From: an uncultured Collinsella sp.
GTDB lineage: Bacteria; Actinomycetota; Coriobacteriia; Coriobacteriales; Coriobacteriaceae
Length of the DNA: 6,315 bases
Direction: 5' to 3'
NCBI GenBank assembly: GCA_902468045.1
Contig: CABQXG010000084.1
Location: 1-6,315, forward strand
The first letter of the stretch is position 1; each line of letters opens with the position of its first letter. Below the pieces are notes generated by a model that was not told the DNA's origin, searched no databases, and worked only from the letters and a program-made list of their open reading frames with translations. Position numbers and translations under genes: made by a program. Shown one piece after another: positions 1-6,205 of the stretch.

Positions 1-1321
1 GTTCACTCTGCTCTACGCGCCATTCTTCCCAACCGCGACCAGCAGGCTGCCAGAACGCGCCGCGCTCCAGTCCCTCGGGCAAATAGCGCTGATCGACCCA
101 GCCTTCGGGATAATCATGTGGATACTTATACACACCGTAATCATCGCTGCCCGGGCGATGACGATCGCGCAGATAACTAGGCACCTCGCGAAGCCCACTA
201 GAATGGATGTCGGCCAGCGCCGCATCGATCGAAGCCTCACACGCGTTGGATTTTGGCGCCAAGCACACATAGAGTGCAGCCTGAGCGAGGTTAATACGGC
301 ACTCGGGATAGCCAATAACCTCGGCAGATTTAAACGCAGCATGTGCTATAAGAAGAGCCTGCGGATCGGCATTGCCAACATCCTCGGAAGCATGAATCAT
401 AATGCGACGGGCGATAAACTTAGGATCCTCGCCTGCATCGATCATGCGCGCAAGCCAGTAGACCGTGGCATCTGGATCGCTGCCACGCATGGACTTAATA
501 AACGCGCTGATGATGTCGTAGTGCATGTCGCCGTTTTTGTCATACGAAAAGCCACGACGCGGGTTGGCAATCTTAACGTCATCCACGGTGATGGGATAGC
601 GCTCCCCCGCCGCCGGCGCTGGCGTCCCGTCCGTATCGGGACGCGTGACGGCAATCTCGCTCGCAAGCTCGAGCGTCGTGAGCGCCGAACGAGCGTCACC
701 CGCGGCCAGCGCGCAGATGGTTTTAACCACATCCTCATCGGCCGAGAACTTGCCGTTCAGACCCTGCGGCGCCTCGAGCGCACGCTCGATGAGCGTCGCG
801 ATGTCCTCGTCCTTTAAGTGCTCAAGCTCCACCACGCGACCACGCGAGAGCAACGCCGAGTTGACCTCGAAGTACGGATTCTCCGTCGTGGCGCCAATCA
901 TAATGACGGTGCGGTTCTCAACCGCATGCAGCAGGGCATCCTGCTGCGACTTAGAGAAGCGATGAATCTCGTCGATGAATAGAATAGTGCGGCGGTCGTA
1001 GGTATTCAGGCGCGTCTTGGCCTCGTCAATCACGCGACGCAGGTCCTTCACGGTACCCGTCACGGCGCTGACCTCGACAAACTCGCTCTTGGTATGGTTA
1101 GCGATAATGTGGGCCAGCGTCGTCTTGCCCGTACCGGCCGGCCCATACAGAATCACACTCGACAGAACGTCATGCTCAATCGCAGCACGTAGCCACGAGC
1201 CCTTACCGACGGCCTTTTGCTGGCCCACGTACTCGTCGAGCGAATTGGGTCGCATGCGCACCGCGAGCGGCGCATTTTTAAAGGAACGCTCGCGCGTCGA
1301 GGCAGAAAAAAGGTCGTCCAT
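1..1321 (-). CDS. rarA: Replication-associated recombination protein A (RarA/MgsA AAA+ ATPase), 3' end cut by window edge
   Basis: RarA is a cytoplasmic AAA+ ATPase of the clamp-loader/RuvB-like group that acts at stalled or gapped replication forks. The 440 visible residues begin MDDLFSAS. They carry Walker A GPAGTGKT (60-67), Walker B LFIDEIH (114-120), sensor 1 IGATTENP (142-149), an arginine finger in LLSRGR (157-162) and sensor 2 GDARSAL (208-214). The RarA C-terminal tetramerisation domain follows, with MRGSDPDATVYWLARM (278-293) and ASEDVGNADP (311-320). Family members are about 420-450 residues, so only a few codons and the stop should lie beyond base 1. In-frame ATGs also exist at 1327 and 1336; 1321 is preferred because CGGG lies a plausible distance upstream and family N-termini start MDDLF. 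A proline/alanine-rich insert (about 227-242) precedes the C-terminal domain. The gene lies 60 bases after dgt. Confidence 0.95.
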   Translation of the reverse strand, partial: MDDLFSASTRERSFKNAPLAVRMRPNSLDEYVGQQKAVGKGSWLRAAIEHDVLSSVILYGPAGTGKTTLAHIIANHTKSEFVEVSAVTGTVKDLRRVIDEAKTRLNTYDRRTILFIDEIHRFSKSQQDALLHAVENRTVIMIGATTENPYFEVNSALLSRGRVVELEHLKDEDIATLIERALEAPQGLNGKFSADEDVVKTICALAAGDARSALTTLELASEIAVTRPDTDGTPAPAAGERYPITVDDVKIANPRRGFSYDKNGDMHYDIISAFIKSMRGSDPDATVYWLARMIDAGEDPKFIARRIMIHASEDVGNADPQALLIAHAAFKSAEVIGYPECRINLAQAALYVCLAPKSNACEASIDAALADIHSSGLREVPSYLRDRHRPGSDDYGVYKYPHDYPEGWVDQRYLPEGLERGAFWQPAGRGWEEWRVEQSE

Positions 1322-1360
1322 AGCCATCCCGTACATCAATCAAAAACGTTTTCCACTAAC

Positions 1361-1366
1361 AGTATA
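1361..1366 (-). promoter_or_regulatory. Candidate -10 element for rarA
   Basis: On the minus strand TATACT sits in the short AT-rich gap between the dgt stop and the rarA start. It matches the TATAAT consensus at five of six positions. Initiation about seven bases downstream would give a leader of roughly 20-35 bases, depending on which rarA ATG is used. No good -35 hexamer is visible 16-18 bases upstream, where the sequence runs into the end of dgt. The site is weak evidence that rarA can be expressed apart from dgt. Confidence 0.3.
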
Positions 1367-1381
1367 CCGAATAAATACGAA

Positions 1382-2629
1382 CTACCGTTCGTTAATATAG
1401 GTACGTTGCGGAAACTCCAGACCAGGGAACAGCTTGCTCGTCAGTTCGCAGAAATAACCGTCCGTCATGCTCGCAATGTAATCCACGACCGCCTGGTCCT
1501 TATCGTTCTGCCAGGCATAGACGCGATCGTAGTAGGAAAGCTGCTGCTCGATGCGATAAATGTGGTGTTTAAAGATATACGAGGACTCGTCACCTTCGTT
1601 TATATCCTGCAGGCAACGGTCGTAAAGCTTTTCGAAGGCTTCGCGCAGCTCCGCCTCGGAGTCGCCTTCGATACCGCCCTTGCTATAGATCTTCTCGTAG
1701 TTCTCGCGCTTGGCACGGCGGATCTCCTCAAACAGGTCCTCGCTCATCTCGATGCGCGGCTTACCATAGCTATGCTCCACGATATCGACGGAAGCGTGCG
1801 TAAGGATCCAACTGTTGTAGGCACCGCCCCGGCCATCATCAAAAGCGTCGGGTGACAGCAGGCCCGCCGCGATCGCATCCTGACGGTCACGACCGACGTA
1901 GGCAAGAATATCCGAAATGCGAACGACGCAGCCCTCGAGCGTCATGGGACGCAGATGCTCAATTGCGCTATAGCCCGTGGCAATGCAATCCTCAACCGTC
2001 TGGTCAAACTGGTCAAAGGAGCTCATGTCCGAGAGCTCAAACACACGCTGCTCGTACTCGCCGTTATGGCATAGCACGCCGTCGAGCGTCTGGAGCGACA
2101 CGTTGCGGCCATACAACGCGTCGAGCACGCGGACCGACTGCACGTTATGGAAAAAATAACGCCCCGTACGCTCATGATAGATATCGTTGAGGAAGCGCTC
2201 ACCGGCATGGCCGAAAGGCGTGTGTCCCAAGTCGTGGCCCAGACCAATCGCCTCGATCAGATCGCAGTTGAGCCCCAGGGCGCGACCGATATCGCGCGCG
2301 ATGCGCGATACAAGCTGCACGTGCAGACCGCGGCGTGACAGGTCGTCGTTGCTGCGAAAACTGAAGACCTGCGTTTTGCCTGCATAGCGGGTGTATGCGG
2401 GCAGATGCAAAATCTTTTCGGTATCGCGCATAAAGGCCGGACGCATAAGCGTGCCTTTGTCGGCAGCGCGATCAATACGACGAATGACCTGATCGTCGTT
2501 GCAACGATACGGGTTGACGGCACACGAAGCACGATCGGCGGAAATGCGCTCGACCAGCTCGGGCGACAACGCCGAAGGAATACGGTCCATGCGCGCCTTA
2601 ATGACGGCCGTTTCTTGATTAGTTGCCAT
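1382..2629 (-). CDS. dgt: Dgt-like deoxynucleoside triphosphate triphosphohydrolase (HD domain)
   Basis: The protein has 415 residues from MATNQE. The family cleaves dNTPs, classically dGTP, to the deoxynucleoside and tripolyphosphate, and so tunes dNTP pools; some relatives protect against phage. The family's N-terminal block RDTEKILHLPAYTRYAGKTQ is at 69-88. The metal-binding HD residues are visible as H103 (GLHVQLV), H132-D133 in GHDLGHTPFGH (131-141), and D240 (RISDILAYVGRD). HN at 161-162 and HNGE at 188-191 fit the nucleotide-site region. The C-terminal half, about residues 290-415, is mostly charged and helical. An in-frame ATG at 2656 would add nine residues, but AAGGAG six bases before the ATG at 2629 decides the start. 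The gene follows the A24 protease gene by 31 bases and precedes rarA. Substrate preference (dGTP or broad) cannot be read from the sequence. The match is to a divergent branch rather than to E. coli Dgt. Confidence 0.9.
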   Translation of the reverse strand: MATNQETAVIKARMDRIPSALSPELVERISADRASCAVNPYRCNDDQVIRRIDRAADKGTLMRPAFMRDTEKILHLPAYTRYAGKTQVFSFRSNDDLSRRGLHVQLVSRIARDIGRALGLNCDLIEAIGLGHDLGHTPFGHAGERFLNDIYHERTGRYFFHNVQSVRVLDALYGRNVSLQTLDGVLCHNGEYEQRVFELSDMSSFDQFDQTVEDCIATGYSAIEHLRPMTLEGCVVRISDILAYVGRDRQDAIAAGLLSPDAFDDGRGGAYNSWILTHASVDIVEHSYGKPRIEMSEDLFEEIRRAKRENYEKIYSKGGIEGDSEAELREAFEKLYDRCLQDINEGDESSYIFKHHIYRIEQQLSYYDRVYAWQNDKDQAVVDYIASMTDGYFCELTSKLFPGLEFPQRTYINER

Positions 2630-2630
2630 G

Positions 2631-2652
2631 GCATGCTCCTTAAAAAGGATGC
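2631..2652 (-). promoter_or_regulatory. Inverted repeat covering the dgt Shine-Dalgarno
   Basis: In the mRNA, CCUU pairs with the AAGG of the dgt ribosome binding site across a three-base U loop, with a flanking U-A pair. The outer GCA and UGC can pair around a small bulge. The whole AAGGAG lies inside this structure, which ends just before the dgt start codon. The inverted repeat is read directly from the sequence; a role in controlling translation is inferred. There is no downstream U-run, so a terminator for the preceding gene is unlikely. Confidence 0.35.
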
Positions 2653-2660
2653 GCAATCAG

Positions 2661-3083
2661 TTACAATGTGCAGCCCACGACCTCGATTATGGCAAAAATC
2701 GGCACTAAAAACGGGAGCAATGGCAGGGAACGCGATTTTATGAAGAGGCAGGAGAGGGCCAGGACCAGGAGCGAGACGGCAAATGCCACGATGCCGCCCA
2801 TAGGGTCGAGCGTGCAAAGCGCGAAGAGTGCTTTGGCGTCCCCCATGCCAATCCCCGGGGCTTGGCGAAGGCGCCGCCAGAGCGACTCAGTAAGCACAAG
2901 GGCAAGGTAGACGATGACCGCAAGACCGGCGTGGTCAAGCGCCGTGGTAACGCCCTTGTCGAGCCAGACGCCTGCCAACGCCGCCACCGCACACACGCCG
3001 GCAAGCTCATTGGGAAAGCGTCGCTCACGGGCATCAATCGCCACACCAGCAAAGGCGCAAATCCAAAACGGGATATAGACCAT
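2661..3083 (-). CDS. Prepilin-peptidase-like A24 membrane aspartic protease (CpaA/TadV type)
   Basis: This is a 140-residue, very hydrophobic protein. Family A24 (GxGD) peptidases cleave leader peptides of type IV or Tad/Flp prepilins at the cytoplasmic face of the membrane. The two expected catalytic aspartates are visible: D17 in IDARERRFPN (16-25) and D82 in GIGMGDAKAL (77-86). Membrane segments are likely at about 3-16, 28-41, 48-66, 94-114 and 120-137. The cysteine-containing methyltransferase domain of PilD is absent, as in short CpaA/TadV proteins; at 140 residues it is at the short end for these. GAGGAGG six bases before the ATG at 3083 gives a strong start and rules out the longer frame from 3128, which would lie in the terminator. 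No pilin, ATPase or other pilus gene is in the window, so the substrate is unknown. A role in pilus or pseudopilus maturation is inferred from family. Confidence 0.82.
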   Translation of the reverse strand: MVYIPFWICAFAGVAIDARERRFPNELAGVCAVAALAGVWLDKGVTTALDHAGLAVIVYLALVLTESLWRRLRQAPGIGMGDAKALFALCTLDPMGGIVAFAVSLLVLALSCLFIKSRSLPLLPFLVPIFAIIEVVGCTL

Positions 3084-3107
3084 CGAGCACCTCCTCGAGC
3101 TGCATCG

Positions 3108-3156
3108 CAAAAGCAAAAACCACCACAAAGGTGCCTGTCCCCTTTGCGGTGGTTTT
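3108..3156 (-). terminator. Strong rho-independent terminator after the glycosyltransferase gene
   Basis: On the minus strand a stem of 14 base pairs (arms 3154-3141 and 3131-3118) contains one G-U pair and encloses a nine-base loop. Two further A-T pairs can extend it. It is followed by TTTTTGCTTTT. It starts about ten bases after the glycosyltransferase stop codon, as expected for an intrinsic terminator. The 3' arm and loop contain the core GGGGACAGGCACC, a motif I remember as recurring in intergenic hairpins of unrelated bacteria, so it may also be a dispersed repeat. Confidence 0.85.
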
Positions 3157-3164
3157 GGTGGTGG

Positions 3165-4460
3165 TTATTTGGCGCCTTGCATGACCTCGTCAAGGGTAAC
3201 GTTGACGGCGTGCTGCGTCGGCACCCAGTCGACCTTCAGGAACAGCGCGGCCACCGTGATGGGGATATAGCTGAACATAAAGATCGGGAAGGTAAACAGG
3301 TTAGTCACCAGACGCCACTTTTGCGCGCAGTGAATGTGCTTGTACTCAAAGATAGTCGTGAGCAGCGCCAGGATAAAGAAGGTCTGATACATCATGGCGA
3401 AGGTCATAATGAGCGAAGCGGCGCACGCCTGCATCTCGACTTCGGTAGCCAAGAAGCCGTGCGAGAGCCCGCCCACGATGAGGAAGGTCGCGTTGGCGAG
3501 CATGGAGATCAGGGACAGCAGCATACCCGGGGCGATAGTCATAAACATGTCGTAGGCGGCAAAGCGATGATAGCGGAACGTCGATTTGACAAGATGCTTG
3601 CCATAGGTAAAAAAGACCTGGTAGAAGCCCTTAGTCCAGCGCATGCGCTGTTTCCAGGATGCCTTGAACGTCACGGGCTGTTCGTCAAAGAACTCCGCCG
3701 GCGCATAGCCAATGCGAATGCCGTGAATGGCGCAGAACGTGGTGAACTGAATATCCTCGGTCAGCGTGTGGAACTGCCAGCCGTGCATGCCCTCGATAAC
3801 ACTGGCGGAGATGAGGTAGCCCGAACCCGAGACAGCGCAAGAAGTCTTACAGATGTTGCGCGCGTTGTTGAGAAAGCGCGCCTCGCGCAAATACCAGGTA
3901 GCATTAGCTGCCGAGATCCACGAGCTGCCAAAGTTCTTGGAGTTGCGATAGCTCGTGACCACATGGAATCCCTGGTCAAAGGCATCGTTCATCTTGGACA
4001 CATAATCGCGGGATATGACGTTATCAGCATCGAAGATAAAGTAGCCTTCAAACGTGTCGGGATACTCGTTAAGGATGCGGTCGAAACCAAAGTCCATGAC
4101 CCAGCTCTTACCCTTACGGGCAAGGTCGTTGCGCTCATAGACAATGGCGCCCGCCTCGCGCGCAAGCTGTGCCGTGTTGTCGGTGCAGGCGTCGGCGACC
4201 ACGAAGACCTCGATAAGCTCGGACGGATAGTCCTGATCCTTGATGGAGCGAACGAGGTTGGCGATCACAGCCTCCTCATTATGCGCCGCGATAAAGAAGG
4301 CATAACGATGGAGTTTTTTGGCCTTGGGAGGCGCGACCTCGCCACGAAGAGCGCCAATGACAAAGAAGACCACCTGGTACAGGAAGCAGACCGTGAGCAG
4401 CGTGACGACAATCTGGTTGAAGATCACGATGGGTGTGTTGGTTTGTAAAAAGGCGAGCAT
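3165..4460 (-). CDS. Membrane family 2 glycosyltransferase (processive, PgaC/hyaluronan-synthase-like)
   Basis: This 431-residue protein is probably an inner-membrane GT2 enzyme that adds sugars from a nucleotide donor to a growing polysaccharide at the cytoplasmic face. One N-terminal membrane segment (about 10-37) precedes the GT-A domain. Visible motifs are AAHNEE (58-63), VVADACTDN (87-95), the metal-binding DAD at 144-146 (IFDADN), TED with the likely catalytic aspartate (234-236), and the QRMRW signature of processive synthases (271-275). Three or four more membrane segments follow (about 301-331, 345-371, 385-409). The ATG at 4460 has GGGAG five bases upstream; a TTG at 4475 is in frame but less likely. 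The gene has a terminator directly behind it and about 82 bases before it, so it may be monocistronic or trail the lspA-rluD unit. The polymer made (poly-N-acetylglucosamine, hyaluronan-like or other) cannot be told, and no export or modifying genes are beside it. Confidence 0.88.
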   Translation of the reverse strand: MLAFLQTNTPIVIFNQIVVTLLTVCFLYQVVFFVIGALRGEVAPPKAKKLHRYAFFIAAHNEEAVIANLVRSIKDQDYPSELIEVFVVADACTDNTAQLAREAGAIVYERNDLARKGKSWVMDFGFDRILNEYPDTFEGYFIFDADNVISRDYVSKMNDAFDQGFHVVTSYRNSKNFGSSWISAANATWYLREARFLNNARNICKTSCAVSGSGYLISASVIEGMHGWQFHTLTEDIQFTTFCAIHGIRIGYAPAEFFDEQPVTFKASWKQRMRWTKGFYQVFFTYGKHLVKSTFRYHRFAAYDMFMTIAPGMLLSLISMLANATFLIVGGLSHGFLATEVEMQACAASLIMTFAMMYQTFFILALLTTIFEYKHIHCAQKWRLVTNLFTFPIFMFSYIPITVAALFLKVDWVPTQHAVNVTLDEVMQGAK

Positions 4461-5551
4461 GCAGGCTCCCAGCAACGCGTTACGTAAACAATCCTATATC
4501 TTACCGCAGGCTTACCGAGTTCAAGAAACCACCTAATACTGGCTAGGCTTCGAGCAGACCGAGCTGCGGGACGATTTCGTCGCCGGCGGCGACCGAGCGA
4601 ACGCGGGGCCAGGTCATCCAAAACCGCCGCAAGATCCCACGGCAGCTCGTCGCGGCACTCGATGCGCTCGCCCGTCACGGGATGGTCGAACGCCACGCGC
4701 CAGGAATGGAGGAACTGCCTGGTCAGACCCTGATCGGCACGCGTATCACACTTGCCGTAGAGCGGGTCGCCCACGCAGGCATGGTTGATATGGCGCATGT
4801 GCACACGAATCTGATGCGTGCGACCAGTAAACAGGTGGCACTCGACGAGCGTGTAGCCGTCGTCGAAACGCGTGGAATCAAAGCGCTCGAGCACCTTGAA
4901 GGTCGTGATGGCCTGACGCGCAAAGGGGTCATCGGAAACCGCCATCTTGACGCGGTCGCGCGTCGATCGGGCAATACCGGTGTTGATAGTGCCCTCGTCC
5001 ATGGCGATGTGACCGTGAACGAGCGTGATATAGCGACGGTCGAGCGTGCGCGTGCGGATGAGATTCTGAAGCGCGCGCTGGGTGTCGTCGTCTTTTGCCG
5101 CGAGCATAAGGCCCGAGGTATCGCGATCCAGGCGATGCACGATGCCGGGGCGGTCCTCACCCTGCACGGTACCAAGATGATCGATACCGCAGTGGTAGAC
5201 CAAGGCGTTCGCAAGCGTGCCGCTCTCGTGGCCGTGGGCGGGATGGCACACCAGCCCGCGCTGCTTGGAGAGCACAATGAGATAATCGTCCTCATAGCGA
5301 ATGTCGAGCGGGATGGCCTCGGGAATCACATCGGTGGGATCGTGAGGCTCGGGCAGGTCGACAGAGATACGGTCACCAGAGCGCACGACATACTTTTTTG
5401 ACAGGCAGGTCTCGCCGTTGACGGCAACGGCACCGCCCTCGATCAGATGCGCACAGGCAGAGCGCGTGGGACAGCCATCGTTGGCGCCCAGATAGGCGTC
5501 AAGACGCTGACCAACGGAATCGTCGGCAACGAGAATATGGATGTCGGCCAT
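4424..5551 (-). CDS. rluD: RluD/RluA-family 23S rRNA pseudouridine synthase, C-terminus apparently frameshifted
   Basis: The enzyme isomerises specific uridines to pseudouridine in rRNA, by family most likely in 23S rRNA; the exact site is unproven. An S4 RNA-binding domain (about 13-62) precedes the catalytic domain. That domain has GIVHRLDRDTSGLML (136-150, catalytic D142), RRYITLVHG (172-180) and the late motif TGRTHQIRVHMRH (242-254). All catalytic motifs lie before the anomaly. After residue 317 the literal frame becomes an arginine-rich, codon-atypical tail that runs 37 bases into the glycosyltransferase gene, giving 375 residues. The alternative frame from 4590 gives a 15-codon G/C-ending tail and a TAG at 4545-4543, for a protein of about 332-335 residues, a normal length. 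The ATG at 5551 shares one base with the lspA stop (TAATG), indicating translational coupling, and AAAGGA lies upstream within lspA. The enzyme should still be active, since only the tail differs. Confidence 0.9.
   Translation of the reverse strand: MADIHILVADDSVGQRLDAYLGANDGCPTRSACAHLIEGGAVAVNGETCLSKKYVVRSGDRISVDLPEPHDPTDVIPEAIPLDIRYEDDYLIVLSKQRGLVCHPAHGHESGTLANALVYHCGIDHLGTVQGEDRPGIVHRLDRDTSGLMLAAKDDDTQRALQNLIRTRTLDRRYITLVHGHIAMDEGTINTGIARSTRDRVKMAVSDDPFARQAITTFKVLERFDSTRFDDGYTLVECHLFTGRTHQIRVHMRHINHACVGDPLYGKCDTRADQGLTRQFLHSWRVAFDHPVTGERIECRDELPWDLAAVLDDLAPRSLGRRRRRNRPAARSARSLASIRWFLELGKPAVRYRIVYVTRCWEPACSPFYKPTHPS
4491..4524 (-). promoter_or_regulatory. Possible promoter for the glycosyltransferase gene
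   Basis: In the gap before the glycosyltransferase, the minus strand has TTGAAC (4524-4519) as a possible -35. The AT-rich run TAAGATATAGGAT (4503-4491) offers several imperfect -10 hexamers. TAAGAT would have a spacer of 15 and GATATA one of 18; neither matches the consensus well. The local drop in GC content compared with the genes on either side supports a regulatory gap. This is weak pattern evidence only. Confidence 0.25.
4543..4603 (-). other. Apparent frameshift and displaced native C-terminus of the pseudouridine synthase
   Basis: Minus-strand bases 4603-4591 (CGTTCGCTCGGTC) contain three near-copies of NTCG in a row. Removing one copy of four bases, or a single base, joins the upstream frame to GCC at 4590. 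That frame reads AAGDEIVPQLGLLEA and stops at TAG 4545-4543. Twelve of its 15 codons end in G or C. The literal frame instead uses AGG, AGA, CTA, ATT and GTA in quick succession. I infer a slippage-type insertion or a sequencing error. Confidence 0.72.
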
Positions 5552-6132
5552 TAGCGCTCATTCCTTTCGCGAATCTTGCGGGCACGCTCCCCACGCTGCT
5601 TGGCTTTGCGTTTGGCGCGGGCCTCGTCACGGGCGTTGAGCTCGGCAGTCGCATCGACCTCGCGAGCGGCGGGACTCAAGAACATGTAACCAATGAGCGC
5701 CAGCACGACACCCAAGGTAATGCCGATATCGGCCACGTTAAAGACGGGGAAGTCGATGAAGGTGGTGGCAATAAAATCGGTCACAAAGCCAAAAGTCAGA
5801 CGGTCGATTGCGTTGCCAATGGCGCCGCCCGCAACCATCGCCATGCCCACGACCTCAAGATGGGCGAGCTGGGATGCACGGAGCAAGTACACGGCAATGG
5901 CGACAATGACCGCAAGCGCCAACACAGCGAAAGCGACGCCATGCCCCTCGCCCATGCTAAAGGCAGCACCGATATTGCGAACAAATAGAAAGTCGATCAC
6001 ACCGGGGATAATAGTCATATGCAGAGCATCGCCCACGGCACGAACCGCAAGCTTGGTCAGCTGGTCAACAAGCAACACGGCCAACGCCACGCCACCAGCA
6101 ACACCCAACCGCCAACGCAAAGGCGGCGTCAT
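5551..6132 (-). CDS. lspA: Lipoprotein signal peptidase (signal peptidase II)
   Basis: LspA is the inner-membrane aspartic protease that removes the signal peptide of prolipoproteins after diacylglyceryl modification. From the ATG at 6132 it has 193 residues and about four membrane segments (roughly 8-26, 65-84, 92-109, 133-154). Family motifs are VDQLTK (23-28), VRNIGAAFSM (51-60), GGAIGNAIDRL (102-112) and FPVFNVADI (128-136). D110 and D135 are the catalytic pair. The last 30 residues are strongly basic (13 Arg/Lys) and look like a cytoplasmic tail longer than usual for the family. The start is uncertain. The ATG at 6132 has no well-spaced Shine-Dalgarno, whereas the in-frame TTG at 6150, adding MGRTGD, has AGGGGA five bases upstream. 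The TAA overlaps the ATG of the pseudouridine synthase gene by one base, so the two are cotranscribed and probably coupled. Confidence 0.95.
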   Translation of the reverse strand: MTPPLRWRLGVAGGVALAVLLVDQLTKLAVRAVGDALHMTIIPGVIDFLFVRNIGAAFSMGEGHGVAFAVLALAVIVAIAVYLLRASQLAHLEVVGMAMVAGGAIGNAIDRLTFGFVTDFIATTFIDFPVFNVADIGITLGVVLALIGYMFLSPAAREVDATAELNARDEARAKRKAKQRGERARKIRERNER

Positions 6133-6165
6133 ATCCCCAGTACGACCCAAAGAAATCCCCTACCC

Positions 6166-6205
6166 TTAGATAATCAAATTCCGTTTAACGCAGTAGATAA
6201 TCATA
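6166..6205 (-). promoter_or_regulatory. Putative lspA promoter region with a 10-base direct repeat
   Basis: Upstream of lspA the sequence is clearly AT-richer than the genes. On the minus strand TATGAT (6205-6200) matches five of six bases of the -10 consensus. A partial -35 (TTGTCG) lies 19 bases further upstream, which is longer than ideal. Two exact copies of TGATTATCTA lie at 6203-6194 and 6176-6167, 27 bases apart start to start. One overlaps the -10 and the other lies in the leader. A regulatory role is inferred. Confidence 0.35.

Noticed and set aside
116..817. A 233-codon plus-strand open frame opposite rarA
   Set aside because: The minus strand encodes a complete set of RarA motifs across it; the plus-strand product shows no family features.
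3083..3128. A longer A24 protein starting at 3128
   Set aside because: Those 15 extra codons would begin within the terminator hairpin and its U-run, and a much better ribosome binding site serves the ATG at 3083.
2862..4448. A 528-codon plus-strand open frame opposite the glycosyltransferase and A24 genes
   Set aside because: It mirrors the well-supported minus-strand genes, has no recognisable domain, is rich in charged residues typical of antisense GC-rich frames, and runs through the terminator.
4474..4487. Overlapping eight-base palindromes AACGCGTT and TTACGTAA before the glycosyltransferase gene
   Set aside because: They could be an operator, but such short palindromes arise easily by chance and no second copy is near.
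4682..5401. A 239-codon plus-strand open frame opposite the pseudouridine synthase
   Set aside because: It is an antisense shadow; the minus strand has the S4 domain and the HRLD catalytic motif.
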